A stretch of 64,000 nucleotides of DNA from G963667975 sp963677395 (GCA_963677395.2 OY781965.2:3968001-4032000); one strand, 5' to 3'. Counted from the stretch's first letter, positions 8,574-17,239 are shown. Notes: generated by a model not told the origin, from the sequence alone. Numbers and translations are program-made.

Positions 8574-9548
8574 TCAGAGTTTCATTTTTGTTTCACGATT
8601 CAAAATATCGATCAATTCCTGATCAGATTTGAATTTCAATTGGATATGTGAATTAATAGAACTTATTTCTTGATTTTTATCCAGAAATTCAAATAATTTT
8701 TCTGTAGAATACTCCAGATTATTACTTTCAAAATATTTTTGTACAATATCGAACATCAACAGATCTTCTTTATAATCAACTGTTAAACGATAATTTCTCG
8801 AAAATTTATCAGGCAAATCAACTATATTTAATTTAAAGTACTCTGGATTATTTGTAAAGTACCAAGTCATATATTCAGAGTAAGAAGCCTTTGGAAAATA
8901 TTCCTTGATTCTTTTTAAAGATTTCACATTCATTATTTCTGAATTCAATCCAACTGTCGTTTTTTTACCTGCAGTATAATCAGCTCCTCGTACAAAATGT
9001 TCTTTAAGCAGTATATCGAAAATCTCAGAAGAAGGAAATGGACAATCTGCTGTTTTTCTTACTATTACATCAGCTCCTAAAGGTTCTACTGCATCCAGAT
9101 ATCTTTTTATTACATCATCTGGATCTCCTGCAAAAAAGATTACATTTTTGGAATATGTGTGTTTGGATAACTCCTCATCTTGAGGATTTACAGAAGTCGC
9201 CAAGACAGTATAATCAACATTTTTTAACTTTAGATTATTCTTTATACTTAATTCCACCAAGGACAAAGATCCAACATTAAGTAATGCTTTTCGAGGAAGT
9301 CTTTTTGAGCTTAATCTACATGCAATTACGATCGCTATCTTTGCCTTTCTAAAATCACTAGAATATAATGGTTCTCCAGAATTTTTATCAACAGCTAATA
9401 CATTATACCCCCTAACAAGTAATTCTATTTCACTCAAATCTAACCCACTATCACATGGTCTATTATAGTCAAGATCATCACCAAGTGATATTAACTCTCC
9501 TGATTTTTTATTATTCTTTAAAGTCGGAATAAACTTAATCTTATCCAT
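8574..9548 (-). CDS. SAF domain-cytidylyltransferase fusion (PseF-like CMP-nonulosonate synthetase)
   Basis: Residues about 70-300 form a nucleotidyltransferase of the SpsF/NeuA group: VIACRLSSKRLPRKALL is the nucleotide-binding loop, and VRKTADCPFPSSEIFD holds the catalytic acidic site. It should activate a nonulosonic acid as the CMP sugar. The first 65 residues are not part of that fold. They read SGELISLGDDLDYNRP and later SGEPLYSSDFRKAK with EIELLVRG between, a close match to the C-terminal SAF lid of NeuB-type synthases. I therefore read it as a fusion of a stand-alone SAF domain with a CMP transferase. It sits between an SDR gene and pseG. The substrate (Pse, Leg or a derivative) is inferred from context. 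Confidence 0.78.
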   Translation of the reverse strand: MDKIKFIPTLKNNKKSGELISLGDDLDYNRPCDSGLDLSEIELLVRGYNVLAVDKNSGEPLYSSDFRKAKIAIVIACRLSSKRLPRKALLNVGSLSLVELSIKNNLKLKNVDYTVLATSVNPQDEELSKHTYSKNVIFFAGDPDDVIKRYLDAVEPLGADVIVRKTADCPFPSSEIFDILLKEHFVRGADYTAGKKTTVGLNSEIMNVKSLKRIKEYFPKASYSEYMTWYFTNNPEYFKLNIVDLPDKFSRNYRLTVDYKEDLLMFDIVQKYFESNNLEYSTEKLFEFLDKNQEISSINSHIQLKFKSDQELIDILNRETKMKL

Positions 9549-9569
9549 AATTACTTAATATATACATTT

Positions 9570-10358
9570 TTAAAGCAGCCCATTAAAAATACCTCCGTCT
9601 ATTTGTATAGTAGTACCCGTTATTCCCTTTGCCAATTCAGATGAAAGAAAAGCTACTAAATCGCCTAGCTCATTGGGATGTTGATACCGTCCTAACGGCA
9701 TTTTACTTATTGCATTATTTTCAATCTCCTCAATACTTTTATTCTGCTTATCTGCAGCTACTTGCATGAGTTCTATTGCTCTTTCTGTTTTAAAAGCTCC
9801 CGGACAAATGTTATTTATTGTTATATTATGCCGAATTAATTCTTTCGACAAACTTCTTGCCATTGCAACTACTCCTGTTCTAAAAACATTAGAAAGAATA
9901 AGCGACGGAGCTGGTTCTTTAACTGCTAATGAAGTTAGATTAACAATTCTCCCCCAATTATTTTCTTTCATGTAAGGAGCCACCAAATTAATCATTCGAA
10001 CAGCATAAAGCAGAACATCTTCAAATGCTTTTACCCAATCTTCTTCATTTATATCAAAAAAAGCACCAGGTTTTGGTCCTCCTGAATTATTAACAAGTAT
10101 ATCTATCTTTCCAAATTTTTTAATTGTCTCATTAACAATAAACTCGTTATCACTTTTCGATGACATATTTACCATCAACGGTAATACATCAACTCCTAAT
10201 AAACGTATTTCGGATTCTGTTCTACAAAGAGAATCATAATCATTAGCACATAGTACAATATTAGCGCCTTCGCAAGCGAGCTTGTAAGCACAAGCTTTCC
10301 CAAGACCTTTACTACTACCTCCAATTACCGCAACTCTATCCTTTAAGTATAAATCCAT
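9570..10358 (-). CDS. SDR-family protein of the BKR-like group with degenerate active site
   Basis: The 262-residue protein has an NAD(P)-binding motif (IGGSSKGLGKAC), NNSGGPKPG, NLTSLAVKEP and the C-terminal IQIDGG of short-chain reductases. Where the family has the catalytic Tyr-x3-Lys, this protein reads LILSNVFRTGVV: neither the Tyr nor the Lys is visible at the expected spacing. A subgroup of SDR proteins with such LSNxxR sequences is known from conserved-domain collections, so it may use other residues. It lies between the second NeuB-like synthase and the CMP-transferase fusion, suggesting an oxidoreductase or epimerase step on the nonulosonic acid or its precursor. The reaction is unknown. 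Confidence 0.75.
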   Translation of the reverse strand: MDLYLKDRVAVIGGSSKGLGKACAYKLACEGANIVLCANDYDSLCRTESEIRLLGVDVLPLMVNMSSKSDNEFIVNETIKKFGKIDILVNNSGGPKPGAFFDINEEDWVKAFEDVLLYAVRMINLVAPYMKENNWGRIVNLTSLAVKEPAPSLILSNVFRTGVVAMARSLSKELIRHNITINNICPGAFKTERAIELMQVAADKQNKSIEEIENNAISKMPLGRYQHPNELGDLVAFLSSELAKGITGTTIQIDGGIFNGLL

Positions 10359-10375
10359 AATTTTATGTAATTATA

Positions 10376-11392
10376 TTAATACAAATTATTCATTAGTAAA
10401 ATATCATCTTTTACTACACTTTCACTTAATCTCTTGCCTAAAATCGAATCATATTCACTCGGAGCAATACCTGTGCCTGGTCTTTTAAATTCAATATCCT
10501 CAATTGATATTTCAGAACCTTTCGGCAAATCTCTTTTAAATACAATACTTCTACGCATGATAGAGATATCAATATTTTCACCTGGAGCCAAAATTTTATC
10601 AACTGTACTTATACTTTTATTTATCTTTCTCGCATTATTTATTGCTTCTTTCATTTCACTCGGTTCAAGACATATTCTCCAATCAGGCCCTTTAAGTTCT
10701 CTATCAATAATAAGATGTTTTGAAATAATATTAGCACCAGAAGCTACTGCACATGCCGGCATCCAAATATCAGGAGTATGATCTATGTAACCTACTGGTT
10801 TTTTATATCTATTCTTTAATGTCTTTATATAACCTAAACTTGTATGTTCAGGCATAACACCATCAGCACCGCTTGCCATTGAATGCTGCCCATGAAGGAA
10901 CGTAAAGTTATTTACATTTCTTTTTTCAATTCTATTATTAATCCAATCTATTTCAGATTCATTTGCGAGTGGTAAACTTACAAAAAAAGGCAATTCAGAT
11001 TTACAAACCTCATCAACAATAAATGGATTATTAATATCTGATGCATTTATATTAAACGCATCACACCCAAAGTCAACCAAATATTTAATTAGATTATGGC
11101 TTAATGATGCTGCAATAAAATCGATTTTGCACTCATGAGCATAATGTATAATGTTTTCCATATGCTGTAATGGTAATTCGATTTTCTTATATCTTTCATA
11201 TACAGGATGTGAACTTATATAGAAATCATCCGCAATTGCCAACTGAAACTCAATCGCATCCGCCCCGGTATCCTTGGCGAGCTCAATCATTTTTCGAGCA
11301 ATATTCAAATCGCCTTGATTTGCCTGCCCTTCTTCAACGATAAAATATAAATTATTATCGTTAATCGTTTTATCACCTATCCTAAACTCCAT
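10376..11392 (-). CDS. Divergent NeuB-family synthase with SAF domain
   Basis: The 338-residue protein has the NeuB layout: FIVEEGQANQGD at the N-terminus, TGADAIEFQLA, IDFIAASLSHN, INASDINN, VGYIDHTP, ISKHLIIDRELKGPDW, then a C-terminal SAF lid (RRSIVFKRDLPKGSEIS to ILGKRL). Key differences from classic synthases are visible: FLHGQHSMAS replaces the usual CTTEYPAP-type strand, EEGQAN replaces AEIGxNH, and SLSHN replaces STPFD. It is much more distant from canonical NeuB than the PseI-like protein at 5932-6939. It should still bind phosphoenolpyruvate and a sugar, but may use a different acceptor. Together with the adjacent SDRs and aldo/keto reductase it may define a second nonulosonate-type branch. 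Confidence 0.75.
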   Translation of the reverse strand: MEFRIGDKTINDNNLYFIVEEGQANQGDLNIARKMIELAKDTGADAIEFQLAIADDFYISSHPVYERYKKIELPLQHMENIIHYAHECKIDFIAASLSHNLIKYLVDFGCDAFNINASDINNPFIVDEVCKSELPFFVSLPLANESEIDWINNRIEKRNVNNFTFLHGQHSMASGADGVMPEHTSLGYIKTLKNRYKKPVGYIDHTPDIWMPACAVASGANIISKHLIIDRELKGPDWRICLEPSEMKEAINNARKINKSISTVDKILAPGENIDISIMRRSIVFKRDLPKGSEISIEDIEFKRPGTGIAPSEYDSILGKRLSESVVKDDILLMNNLY

Positions 11393-11432
11393 TTTAAATA
11401 GTTTTATATATCACTATTGTTAATATAAATTT

Positions 11433-12218
11433 CTAAGCTAAAGTCCATCCCCCATCTATGATAATATTCTGGCCAATAATATAATTTGAAGCATTTGATG
11501 AAAGAAACAGTATTGCCCCTTTCAGATCTTCCGGCTTACCAATTCTGTTGGCAGGATTTTTACTTGATAATTTTTCGACAAACTCTATATTTTCCTGAAC
11601 CTTTGGTGATGGAAATGTACCTGGTGTTACGCAATTAACATTTATATTTTTAGATATCAGGTAAGCTCCGAAATATTTTGTTAACTGTATTACTCCCGCT
11701 TTTAATGCGCCATAATTAATTGGATTTAAATAAGGACTGCATACTCCATTATACATAGATAGATCAGGAATGACTACACCATACATAGAAGCAATATTTA
11801 CAATAGATCCACCATTTTTTTCCATATATGGAATTATCTCTCTTATACAACGGAAAACGCTTCCCAAAACGCCATCGGCACTTATTGCCCACATCTCATC
11901 TGTAATTTGCTCTGGTAAACATCCCCCTCCCTTTAAATAAACCGCATTATTTATTAATACATCAATACGACCATATCTATCAAATACAGTCTGGTAACAT
12001 TTTTTAATATTCTCTGTATCAGAAATATCACCCTGTACAAAAAAATAATTTTCTTTTCCGGCAAATTTTTCATCAAATTTTTCCTGAGATAATTCAATCA
12101 CTGCAACTACAGCTCCAGCTTCATTTAAAGCTTCAGACATAGCAGTGCCTAAATGCCCCGCACCACCAGTTATAACGGCAACTTTCCCTTTCAGGGAAAA
12201 ACTTTCAATTACATTCAT
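11433..12218 (-). CDS. Short-chain dehydrogenase/reductase
   Basis: This is a classical 261-residue SDR. VITGGAGHLGTAM is the cofactor loop, DVLINNAVY the NNA-type motif, NIASMYG carries the catalytic serine, and YGALK at about residue 170 carries the Tyr-x3-Lys pair. The C-terminus NIIIDGGWTLA is typical. The spacing MYG-VVIPDLSMYNGVCSPY before the Tyr is longer than in FabG. Similar SDRs occur next to nonulosonate synthases in flagellin-glycan and O-antigen loci (for example PtmA-like proteins), where they act on keto-sugars. It lies 3 bases after the aldo/keto reductase gene, so the two are probably co-translated. Confidence 0.84.
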   Translation of the reverse strand: MNVIESFSLKGKVAVITGGAGHLGTAMSEALNEAGAVVAVIELSQEKFDEKFAGKENYFFVQGDISDTENIKKCYQTVFDRYGRIDVLINNAVYLKGGGCLPEQITDEMWAISADGVLGSVFRCIREIIPYMEKNGGSIVNIASMYGVVIPDLSMYNGVCSPYLNPINYGALKAGVIQLTKYFGAYLISKNINVNCVTPGTFPSPKVQENIEFVEKLSSKNPANRIGKPEDLKGAILFLSSNASNYIIGQNIIIDGGWTLA

Positions 12219-12221
12219 AAT

Positions 12222-13085
12222 CTAATTCCAATTAACAGGATTAAGCAACTCTTTTTCTTTTATTTGTAATGAATCAACAAAATCCATATCACATTGAGAA
12301 ACACCTAAGTTCAAAATAGAGATATTCTTTTTAAGCTGTTCTAAATTATCCAGACCCACTAAAACCCTATCAATATATGGATTGTTAACTACATAATTTA
12401 AAACCAATTTTTCCACTCCAAAATCATTATCATTACAATATTGATGAAGCATATCAAGGTAATATTTGAGAGGTTCCAATTTTCCACTTAAGGTAACTGT
12501 ATCTTTAAAAAATAATCCCTGAAGAAAAACTGATCGGGTATGTATCTCAACCCCTCTTTTTTTTAACTCAGGGAAAAAAGCTTCAAATTGTCTATCAAAA
12601 ATATTGTATGGAATCTGCAAAAGATCGAATTCAACATTATTGTCCAGCAAAAAACGCAACTGATCAATAGTATAAAGTGAGAATCCTATTTTTTCAACCT
12701 TTTGATCATCTCTTAATTTAAGCATATCAGCCCATATATGAGGATTAGATTGGTAAAAATCAAAATGGTGAATCAGATAGCCATACAAGTTAGTTTGATT
12801 CAATCTATTGAGAGACTCTTCAAAAATTGTGAAAACGCTTTTCTCCGATCGGGGATACTTTGAAACGATATTATACCTCATCGGATTTTGCTTCAATGCC
12901 TCTCCAATAGCAATTTCGCTTGAGCCATAGGCATAAGAAGTATCAAGTATATCAATACCCTTTGTATTTGCATAAGACAAGATAGTATTTACCTCATTTT
13001 GCGATACCTTACCTCCTTGATTATTGATTCCATAGTTTAGTCCAAACTGAACAGTTCCTATGATTAATTTACTAGTCAAGCTCAT
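12222..13085 (-). CDS. Aldo/keto reductase
   Basis: The 287-residue protein has the AKR active-site elements: DTSYAYGSSE (Asp and Tyr), SKYPRSE (Lys) and YLIHHFD (His), within a TIM-barrel-length protein starting LIIGTVQFGLNYGI. The C-terminal VLNYVVNNPYIDRVLVGLDN region is the NADPH-binding end. It would reduce a carbonyl on a sugar or sugar nucleotide. Its start codon overlaps the stop of the PseC gene by one base. AKRs of this type sit in several nonulosonate and LPS gene clusters, but the exact substrate has rarely been shown. It is an extra gene relative to the basic six-step pseudaminate route. Confidence 0.84.
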   Translation of the reverse strand: MSLTSKLIIGTVQFGLNYGINNQGGKVSQNEVNTILSYANTKGIDILDTSYAYGSSEIAIGEALKQNPMRYNIVSKYPRSEKSVFTIFEESLNRLNQTNLYGYLIHHFDFYQSNPHIWADMLKLRDDQKVEKIGFSLYTIDQLRFLLDNNVEFDLLQIPYNIFDRQFEAFFPELKKRGVEIHTRSVFLQGLFFKDTVTLSGKLEPLKYYLDMLHQYCNDNDFGVEKLVLNYVVNNPYIDRVLVGLDNLEQLKKNISILNLGVSQCDMDFVDSLQIKEKELLNPVNWN

Positions 13086-14236
13086 TAATTAATAAATTCT
13101 ATGATTTTCTCAATGACATAATCTTGTTCTTCGTCTGTCAATGAAGGATACATTGGCAAACTTAAGCAGTGGTTATAATAATTTTCAGCAACCGGGCAAT
13201 CTCCTTGTTTCCAACCAAATTGGCGATAGTACGGCATTAAATGTGCAGGAATATAAAGCACCTGTGCAAAGATATTATGAGCTTTTAAATATTCATACAA
13301 TTCTTTACGTTTCGCTACCTGCACAACATATAAATGAAAAGCATGCCTAATACCTGCTTGTACAAAAGGTGTTCTTACAGATGTCCCTTCAAAGGCTTTC
13401 GCATATTTATTTGCAATCTCATTTCTTCTTTCAATGCTCCATTCCAAGCGTTTTAGCTGAGAGATGCCTAAGGCTGCCTGAATTTCTGTAATACGGTAAT
13501 TGTATCCCAATTCTTGCATTTCATAGTACCACCCACCATCTGTTTTCTCAAGTTCATCCGGGTTTTTTGTAATCCCGTGAGTTCTATAAAGCAATAGCTT
13601 TTTATATAATTCCTCATTATTTGTCACAATAGCGCCACCTTCTCCAGTTGCAATATGTTTTACAGGATGAAAAGAAAAGACAGTCATATCAGAATAATTA
13701 CTGCTACCTGCTATTTGTTTCTCTCCTTTTCCATTGTAAAGAAAAGCTCCTGGAGCATGGCAAGCATCTTCAACTATTGCCAAACCATACTTATCAGCAA
13801 TTGCACGTAGTCGTTCCACATCAACAGGATATCCTGCAAAATCAACAGGAACAACAGCCTTGTATGTTCCTTTTGGGGACGCAGCTAATAATTCTTCCAA
13901 CTTATCTAAATCAAGCAGATATGTTCTGGAATCAATATCACAAAATGTAATATCGGCTCCACAATATCTAAAACCGTTTGCACTTGCAACAAATGTTATA
14001 GGAGTCGTAATTATTTTATCACCTGGTTTAATGCCAAGAGCCATTGCCGCTAAATGAAGTGCAGCTGTACCATTGCTTACCATAACTGCATATTTGCAAT
14101 TGCAATACTCGGCAAAGGCATCTTCAAATTGTTTAATACGAGGCCCCTGAGTTAAAAAATCAGACTTAAGCGTTTCAACAACTATTGCAATATCCTCTTC
14201 TGTAATATATTGCCTGCCATATGGTATATTTTTCAT
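13085..14236 (-). CDS. pseC: UDP-4-amino-4,6-dideoxy-N-acetyl-L-altrosamine transaminase PseC
   Basis: This is a DegT/DnrJ/EryC1-fold PLP aminotransferase beginning MKNIPYGRQYITEED. It shows VMVSNGTAALHLA (phosphate cup), VEDACHAPGA and TVFSFHPVKHIATGEGGA, in which the Lys after HPV binds PLP. The N-terminal PYGRQ-I-ED with SDFLTQGP is typical of PseC. It transfers an amino group from glutamate to the 4-keto sugar formed by PseB. I chose the ATG at 14236; the longer frame to 14251 would need a TTG start and would overlap pseB. The gap to the pseB stop is then 4 bases. Confidence 0.92.
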   Translation of the reverse strand: MKNIPYGRQYITEEDIAIVVETLKSDFLTQGPRIKQFEDAFAEYCNCKYAVMVSNGTAALHLAAMALGIKPGDKIITTPITFVASANGFRYCGADITFCDIDSRTYLLDLDKLEELLAASPKGTYKAVVPVDFAGYPVDVERLRAIADKYGLAIVEDACHAPGAFLYNGKGEKQIAGSSNYSDMTVFSFHPVKHIATGEGGAIVTNNEELYKKLLLYRTHGITKNPDELEKTDGGWYYEMQELGYNYRITEIQAALGISQLKRLEWSIERRNEIANKYAKAFEGTSVRTPFVQAGIRHAFHLYVVQVAKRKELYEYLKAHNIFAQVLYIPAHLMPYYRQFGWKQGDCPVAENYYNHCLSLPMYPSLTDEEQDYVIEKIIEFIN

Positions 14237-14240
14237 ATTT

Positions 14241-15251
14241 TTAAACTTCAAATGTATGATCTACAAATTCCTTAATTTTTCTTCTAAGTTCATCAATAGT
14301 TTCCCATTCGGAGTTCTCACCTGAGCTATAATGAAATCCCTCCGGTACTTTTTTAGCATTATAAGATCTAATAAAATCTTCTAATTTCCACGTCGGTTTT
14401 TGGGGCAATATTGCATAATAGTTACCAATATCATATGTATGAAAAGCATCTGATGCTGTAATCATTTCCTCATGAACTTTTTCACCTGGCCGAATACCAA
14501 TTATTCTATGTTCACATTCGGGAGCAATTGCTTTTGCAACATCCATAATTCTATAAGAAGGAATTTTAGGAACAAAAATTTCTCCGCCCCACGCATTTTC
14601 TAATGCAAATAAAACCATTTCAACACCTTCATGAATTGGAATATTAAAACGAGTCATATTAGGTTCTGTTATAGGAATCACACCCTCCTTTTTCTTATTA
14701 ATAAAAAAAGGAATTACAGAGCCATTAGATCCCATAACATTTCCATATCTTACTACAGAAAATTTTATAGGATTGTTCCCTTTATAATTATTTGCTGCAA
14801 CAAAAAGTTTATCAGATGTAAGCTTTGTTGCACCGTAAAGATTTATCGGAGCACAAGCTTTATCCGTAGAAAGAGCTACAACAGATTTAACTCCTGTATC
14901 AAGGCAAGCTTCTATTACATTTTGAGCACCTCCAATATTAGTTTGCACACACTCTGTAGGGTTATACTCTGCTATATGAACATGTTTCATTGCAGCAGCA
15001 TGTATAACATAATCTATACCACTCAATGCACGTACTAATCTACTTTTATCTCTCACATCACCAATAAAAAAACGAATTTGTGGATATTTGGAATGAGGAT
15101 ACTCCTGATCCATTACAAATTGTTTCTGCTCATCGCGTGAATAAATTACAAGTCTTTTTACGTCGGGCCATTTTTCTAATATCGTCTTAGTCAAAGCCTT
15201 ACCAAGAGAGCCTGTGCCTCCAGTAATTAATATAGATTTATTACTCAGCAT
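14241..15251 (-). CDS. pseB: UDP-N-acetylglucosamine 4,6-dehydratase (inverting) PseB
   Basis: The 336-residue extended SDR begins SILITGGTGSLGKAL and carries AAAMKHVHIAEYNP, followed by the active-site segment STDKACAPINLYGATK, in which the Tyr-x3-Lys and the Asp-Lys pair typical of the FlaA1/PseB group are visible. It converts UDP-GlcNAc to the inverted 4-keto-6-deoxy sugar, the first step of pseudaminate synthesis. The MGSNGSVIPFFI and ITEPNMTRFNI stretches also fit the family. It is followed directly by pseC. A 77-base gap separates it from the epimerase homologue, the largest gap in this stretch, so an internal promoter or operon boundary is possible there. Confidence 0.93.
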   Translation of the reverse strand: MLSNKSILITGGTGSLGKALTKTILEKWPDVKRLVIYSRDEQKQFVMDQEYPHSKYPQIRFFIGDVRDKSRLVRALSGIDYVIHAAAMKHVHIAEYNPTECVQTNIGGAQNVIEACLDTGVKSVVALSTDKACAPINLYGATKLTSDKLFVAANNYKGNNPIKFSVVRYGNVMGSNGSVIPFFINKKKEGVIPITEPNMTRFNIPIHEGVEMVLFALENAWGGEIFVPKIPSYRIMDVAKAIAPECEHRIIGIRPGEKVHEEMITASDAFHTYDIGNYYAILPQKPTWKLEDFIRSYNAKKVPEGFHYSSGENSEWETIDELRRKIKEFVDHTFEV

Positions 15252-15328
15252 TTTAAATTATTTTTTTAATTATCTAGATATATTATATTTATTTTAATAA
15301 AGAGCAGTGTAAATAAAAACAGATGGCA

Positions 15329-15739
15329 CTAAGCTTTATCTTTTGAACAAAACTCTATAAGAAGCCCCAAAGTTGATCGTGGATTTAAAAATCCTATGTT
15401 CATATTTTCAGCTCCTTTTCTTGCAACTTTATCAATTAATTTAAATCCATTTTCCTTTGCAGATGATAAAGCGCTATTGGTTTCATCAACACAAAATGCA
15501 ATATGATGAATACCCACGCCATTTTTTTCCACAAAAGAGTTAATTGGTCCCTCAGGAGAGGTAGATTCCAGCAATTCAATTTTGGTTTCACCAATCAGAA
15601 AAAAGGCTGTTCTAACACATTGTTCCTTTACCTCTTCAATGGCATAACACTTTACTCCTAATAAATTTTCAAAAACAGGGATGCTATCATCAAGAGACTT
15701 AACAGCAATTCCAATATGCTCAATATGCGAGATACTCAT
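15329..15739 (-). CDS. Methylmalonyl-CoA epimerase homologue (VOC fold)
   Basis: The 136-residue protein consists of two VOC (glyoxalase-fold) modules: HIEHIGIAVKSLDDSIPVFE, then GVGIHHIAFCVDE. The metal ligands expected for methylmalonyl-CoA epimerase are there (His in IEHIGIAV, His in GIHHIAF, Glu in LLIEFC), as are TKIELLESTSP and a glycine- and lysine-containing KGAENMNIGFLNP segment. It is very like the housekeeping epimerase of Bacteroidota that interconverts (2R)- and (2S)-methylmalonyl-CoA. Its position at the end of an acyl-ACP cluster, 13 bases after a hydrolase gene and 26 kb from mutB, is odd. Either it serves a methyl-branched acyl substrate in this cluster or it is a VOC relative with a changed substrate. 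Confidence 0.8.
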   Translation of the reverse strand: MSISHIEHIGIAVKSLDDSIPVFENLLGVKCYAIEEVKEQCVRTAFFLIGETKIELLESTSPEGPINSFVEKNGVGIHHIAFCVDETNSALSSAKENGFKLIDKVARKGAENMNIGFLNPRSTLGLLIEFCSKDKA

Positions 15740-15752
15740 GTTATTCTATTTT

Positions 15753-16442
15753 TTATTCAACCAGTTTTTTAAGTTTTTTATTTATTTTCGACCTTAGTTC
15801 AATTATCTGGTTTCTAATATCTTGTTCGACCTCATATAAATAGAAAGGATCATCATGACCTGGATAAACCATTGTTGTTAAAGCATTGTATTGATTTATA
15901 ATACCTTCTAAAGTATGTAAAAGGTTTTCCTTAGAGGCTCCCGGAAATGATGTATTTGTTTTATATCCCTTGAGTAAAGTATCTCCTGTAAATAAATTAT
16001 TATCAATACTAAGAATTATAGATCCCAAACTATGGCCTTCTGCTTTTGTAAATTTCAGTTTATAATTGCACCAGTTCAATGAATAATTAATATCATCTAA
16101 TATAATATCCGAAGCCGGAAAATCAACATATTCATCATATTTTTCAGAATAACCGGATAAATTATATTTTGAAGATATTATATTTTGACCACATTTGGCT
16201 GAGGTAACTAATTTTACATCAAAGTTTTCCTTTAACTTATTTATACCGACAATGTGATCGATATGTTCATGCGTTAAAATGATATACTCGGGAGAAAGCT
16301 CATTTTCTCTCAATATTGAAATCAGTTCAATGCAATCTTCAATACCAGGATCAATAATTAAGCAGGAATTACTTACGACACTCGAAACTATATAACAATT
16401 CGAAGGAACCGGGCTATTAACTAACCTTGTTATATTCAGCAT
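15753..16442 (-). CDS. Metallo-beta-lactamase-fold hydrolase
   Basis: The 229-residue protein carries all the metal-binding motifs of the glyoxalase II-like group: LTHEHIDHIVG (HxHxDH), GHSLGSIIL, LFTGDTLLKG and YPGHDDPF. It lacks a signal peptide and is therefore cytoplasmic. Members hydrolyse thioesters, such as acylglutathione or acyl-carrier thioesters, or other esters. In this operon, next to acyl-carrier and ketosynthase genes, an editing or releasing thioesterase role is a reasonable inference, though not shown by sequence. The C-terminus is lysine-rich (RSKINKKLKKLVE). The gene lies 13 bases before the epimerase homologue and 18 bases after an SDR gene. Confidence 0.82.
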   Translation of the reverse strand: MLNITRLVNSPVPSNCYIVSSVVSNSCLIIDPGIEDCIELISILRENELSPEYIILTHEHIDHIVGINKLKENFDVKLVTSAKCGQNIISSKYNLSGYSEKYDEYVDFPASDIILDDINYSLNWCNYKLKFTKAEGHSLGSIILSIDNNLFTGDTLLKGYKTNTSFPGASKENLLHTLEGIINQYNALTTMVYPGHDDPFYLYEVEQDIRNQIIELRSKINKKLKKLVE

Positions 16443-16460
16443 TTAAATTATTTTTACAGA

Positions 16461-17216
16461 TTATCTTTTAAGAGAAAAACCCCCATCTATCAACAAAGAA
16501 GTTCCTGTGACCCAAGAGCTTGCATTCGACAACAAATAAATTATTCCATATGCAATTTCCTCAGGCTGGCCATACCTTTTAAGAGGATAATCTTTCAAAT
16601 CTTCTTTTACTTGACTTTCATCCGTCATAATTCCCGAAGCAATCAATGGTGTAAAAACCCGGGATAAATTTACACTGTTACATCTTACATTTTTTGAAGC
16701 AAAATCAATTGCTGCATGTCTTACAAAAGCATTTAATCCACTTTTTGAGGTTGCATACATAGCTAAACCAACTGTAGTAACTTCATTTCCAGCAACAGAT
16801 GAAACATAAACCAAAGAAGCTGATTTTTTTATTTTTTTATTTTTCATCAATCGCTGTGTAAGTAAAATTGGTGTGATTGTATTAATTCTCAGAGTATTAT
16901 TTAACTCCTTTTCATTGATAAAAGTCGTCAATAAATACCTTGCAGTTCCTGCACTACTTACCATACCATCTAATTCAGGGACAAAATTTACGAGTTTGTC
17001 AATTCCATCGTTTTCAGATATATCAGATGTTATTTGCATATGTCCCTGACCATACAATGCTAAAAAAGTCTCATTTAGTCTTTCAACATCCCGACCCGTA
17101 ATTATTAATCTTGCTCCGGCTTTAGAGCATTCAATCGCAGCAGCTTTCCCAATTCCAGAGGATGCTCCGGTTATAAGTATTGTTTTATCTTTTAAAGAAA
17201 ATGGATTGTATTCCAT
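16461..17216 (-). CDS. FabG-like short-chain reductase (copy 2 of KASIII-SDR pair)
   Basis: This 251-residue SDR has ILITGASSGIGKAAA, MVSSAGTARY, VYVSSVAG (catalytic Ser) and YATSKSGLNAF (Tyr-x3-Lys), with the C-terminal LLIDGGFSLKR. It should reduce a 3-ketoacyl thioester with NAD(P)H, given the KASIII gene 23 bases upstream. It closely resembles the SDR at 19378-20127: both begin NPFSL-K/G-KTI-ITGASSG and both have the GRxxxRLNET-L-L pattern, so the two are probably duplicates. The active-site residues are complete. The alternative is a sugar reductase, but the repeated pairing with KASIII favours an acyl-thioester substrate. Confidence 0.84.
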   Translation of the reverse strand: MEYNPFSLKDKTILITGASSGIGKAAAIECSKAGARLIITGRDVERLNETFLALYGQGHMQITSDISENDGIDKLVNFVPELDGMVSSAGTARYLLTTFINEKELNNTLRINTITPILLTQRLMKNKKIKKSASLVYVSSVAGNEVTTVGLAMYATSKSGLNAFVRHAAIDFASKNVRCNSVNLSRVFTPLIASGIMTDESQVKEDLKDYPLKRYGQPEEIAYGIIYLLSNASSWVTGTSLLIDGGFSLKR

Positions 17217-17239
17217 GATTTATTTGTTTATTTCAACGA

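Noticed and set aside
14631..15038. 135-codon plus-strand open frame inside pseB
   Set aside because: It is the antisense shadow of a well-conserved gene.
15329..15739. Antibiotic-resistance VOC protein (fosfomycin or bleomycin type)
   Set aside because: The motifs and length match methylmalonyl-CoA epimerase much better.
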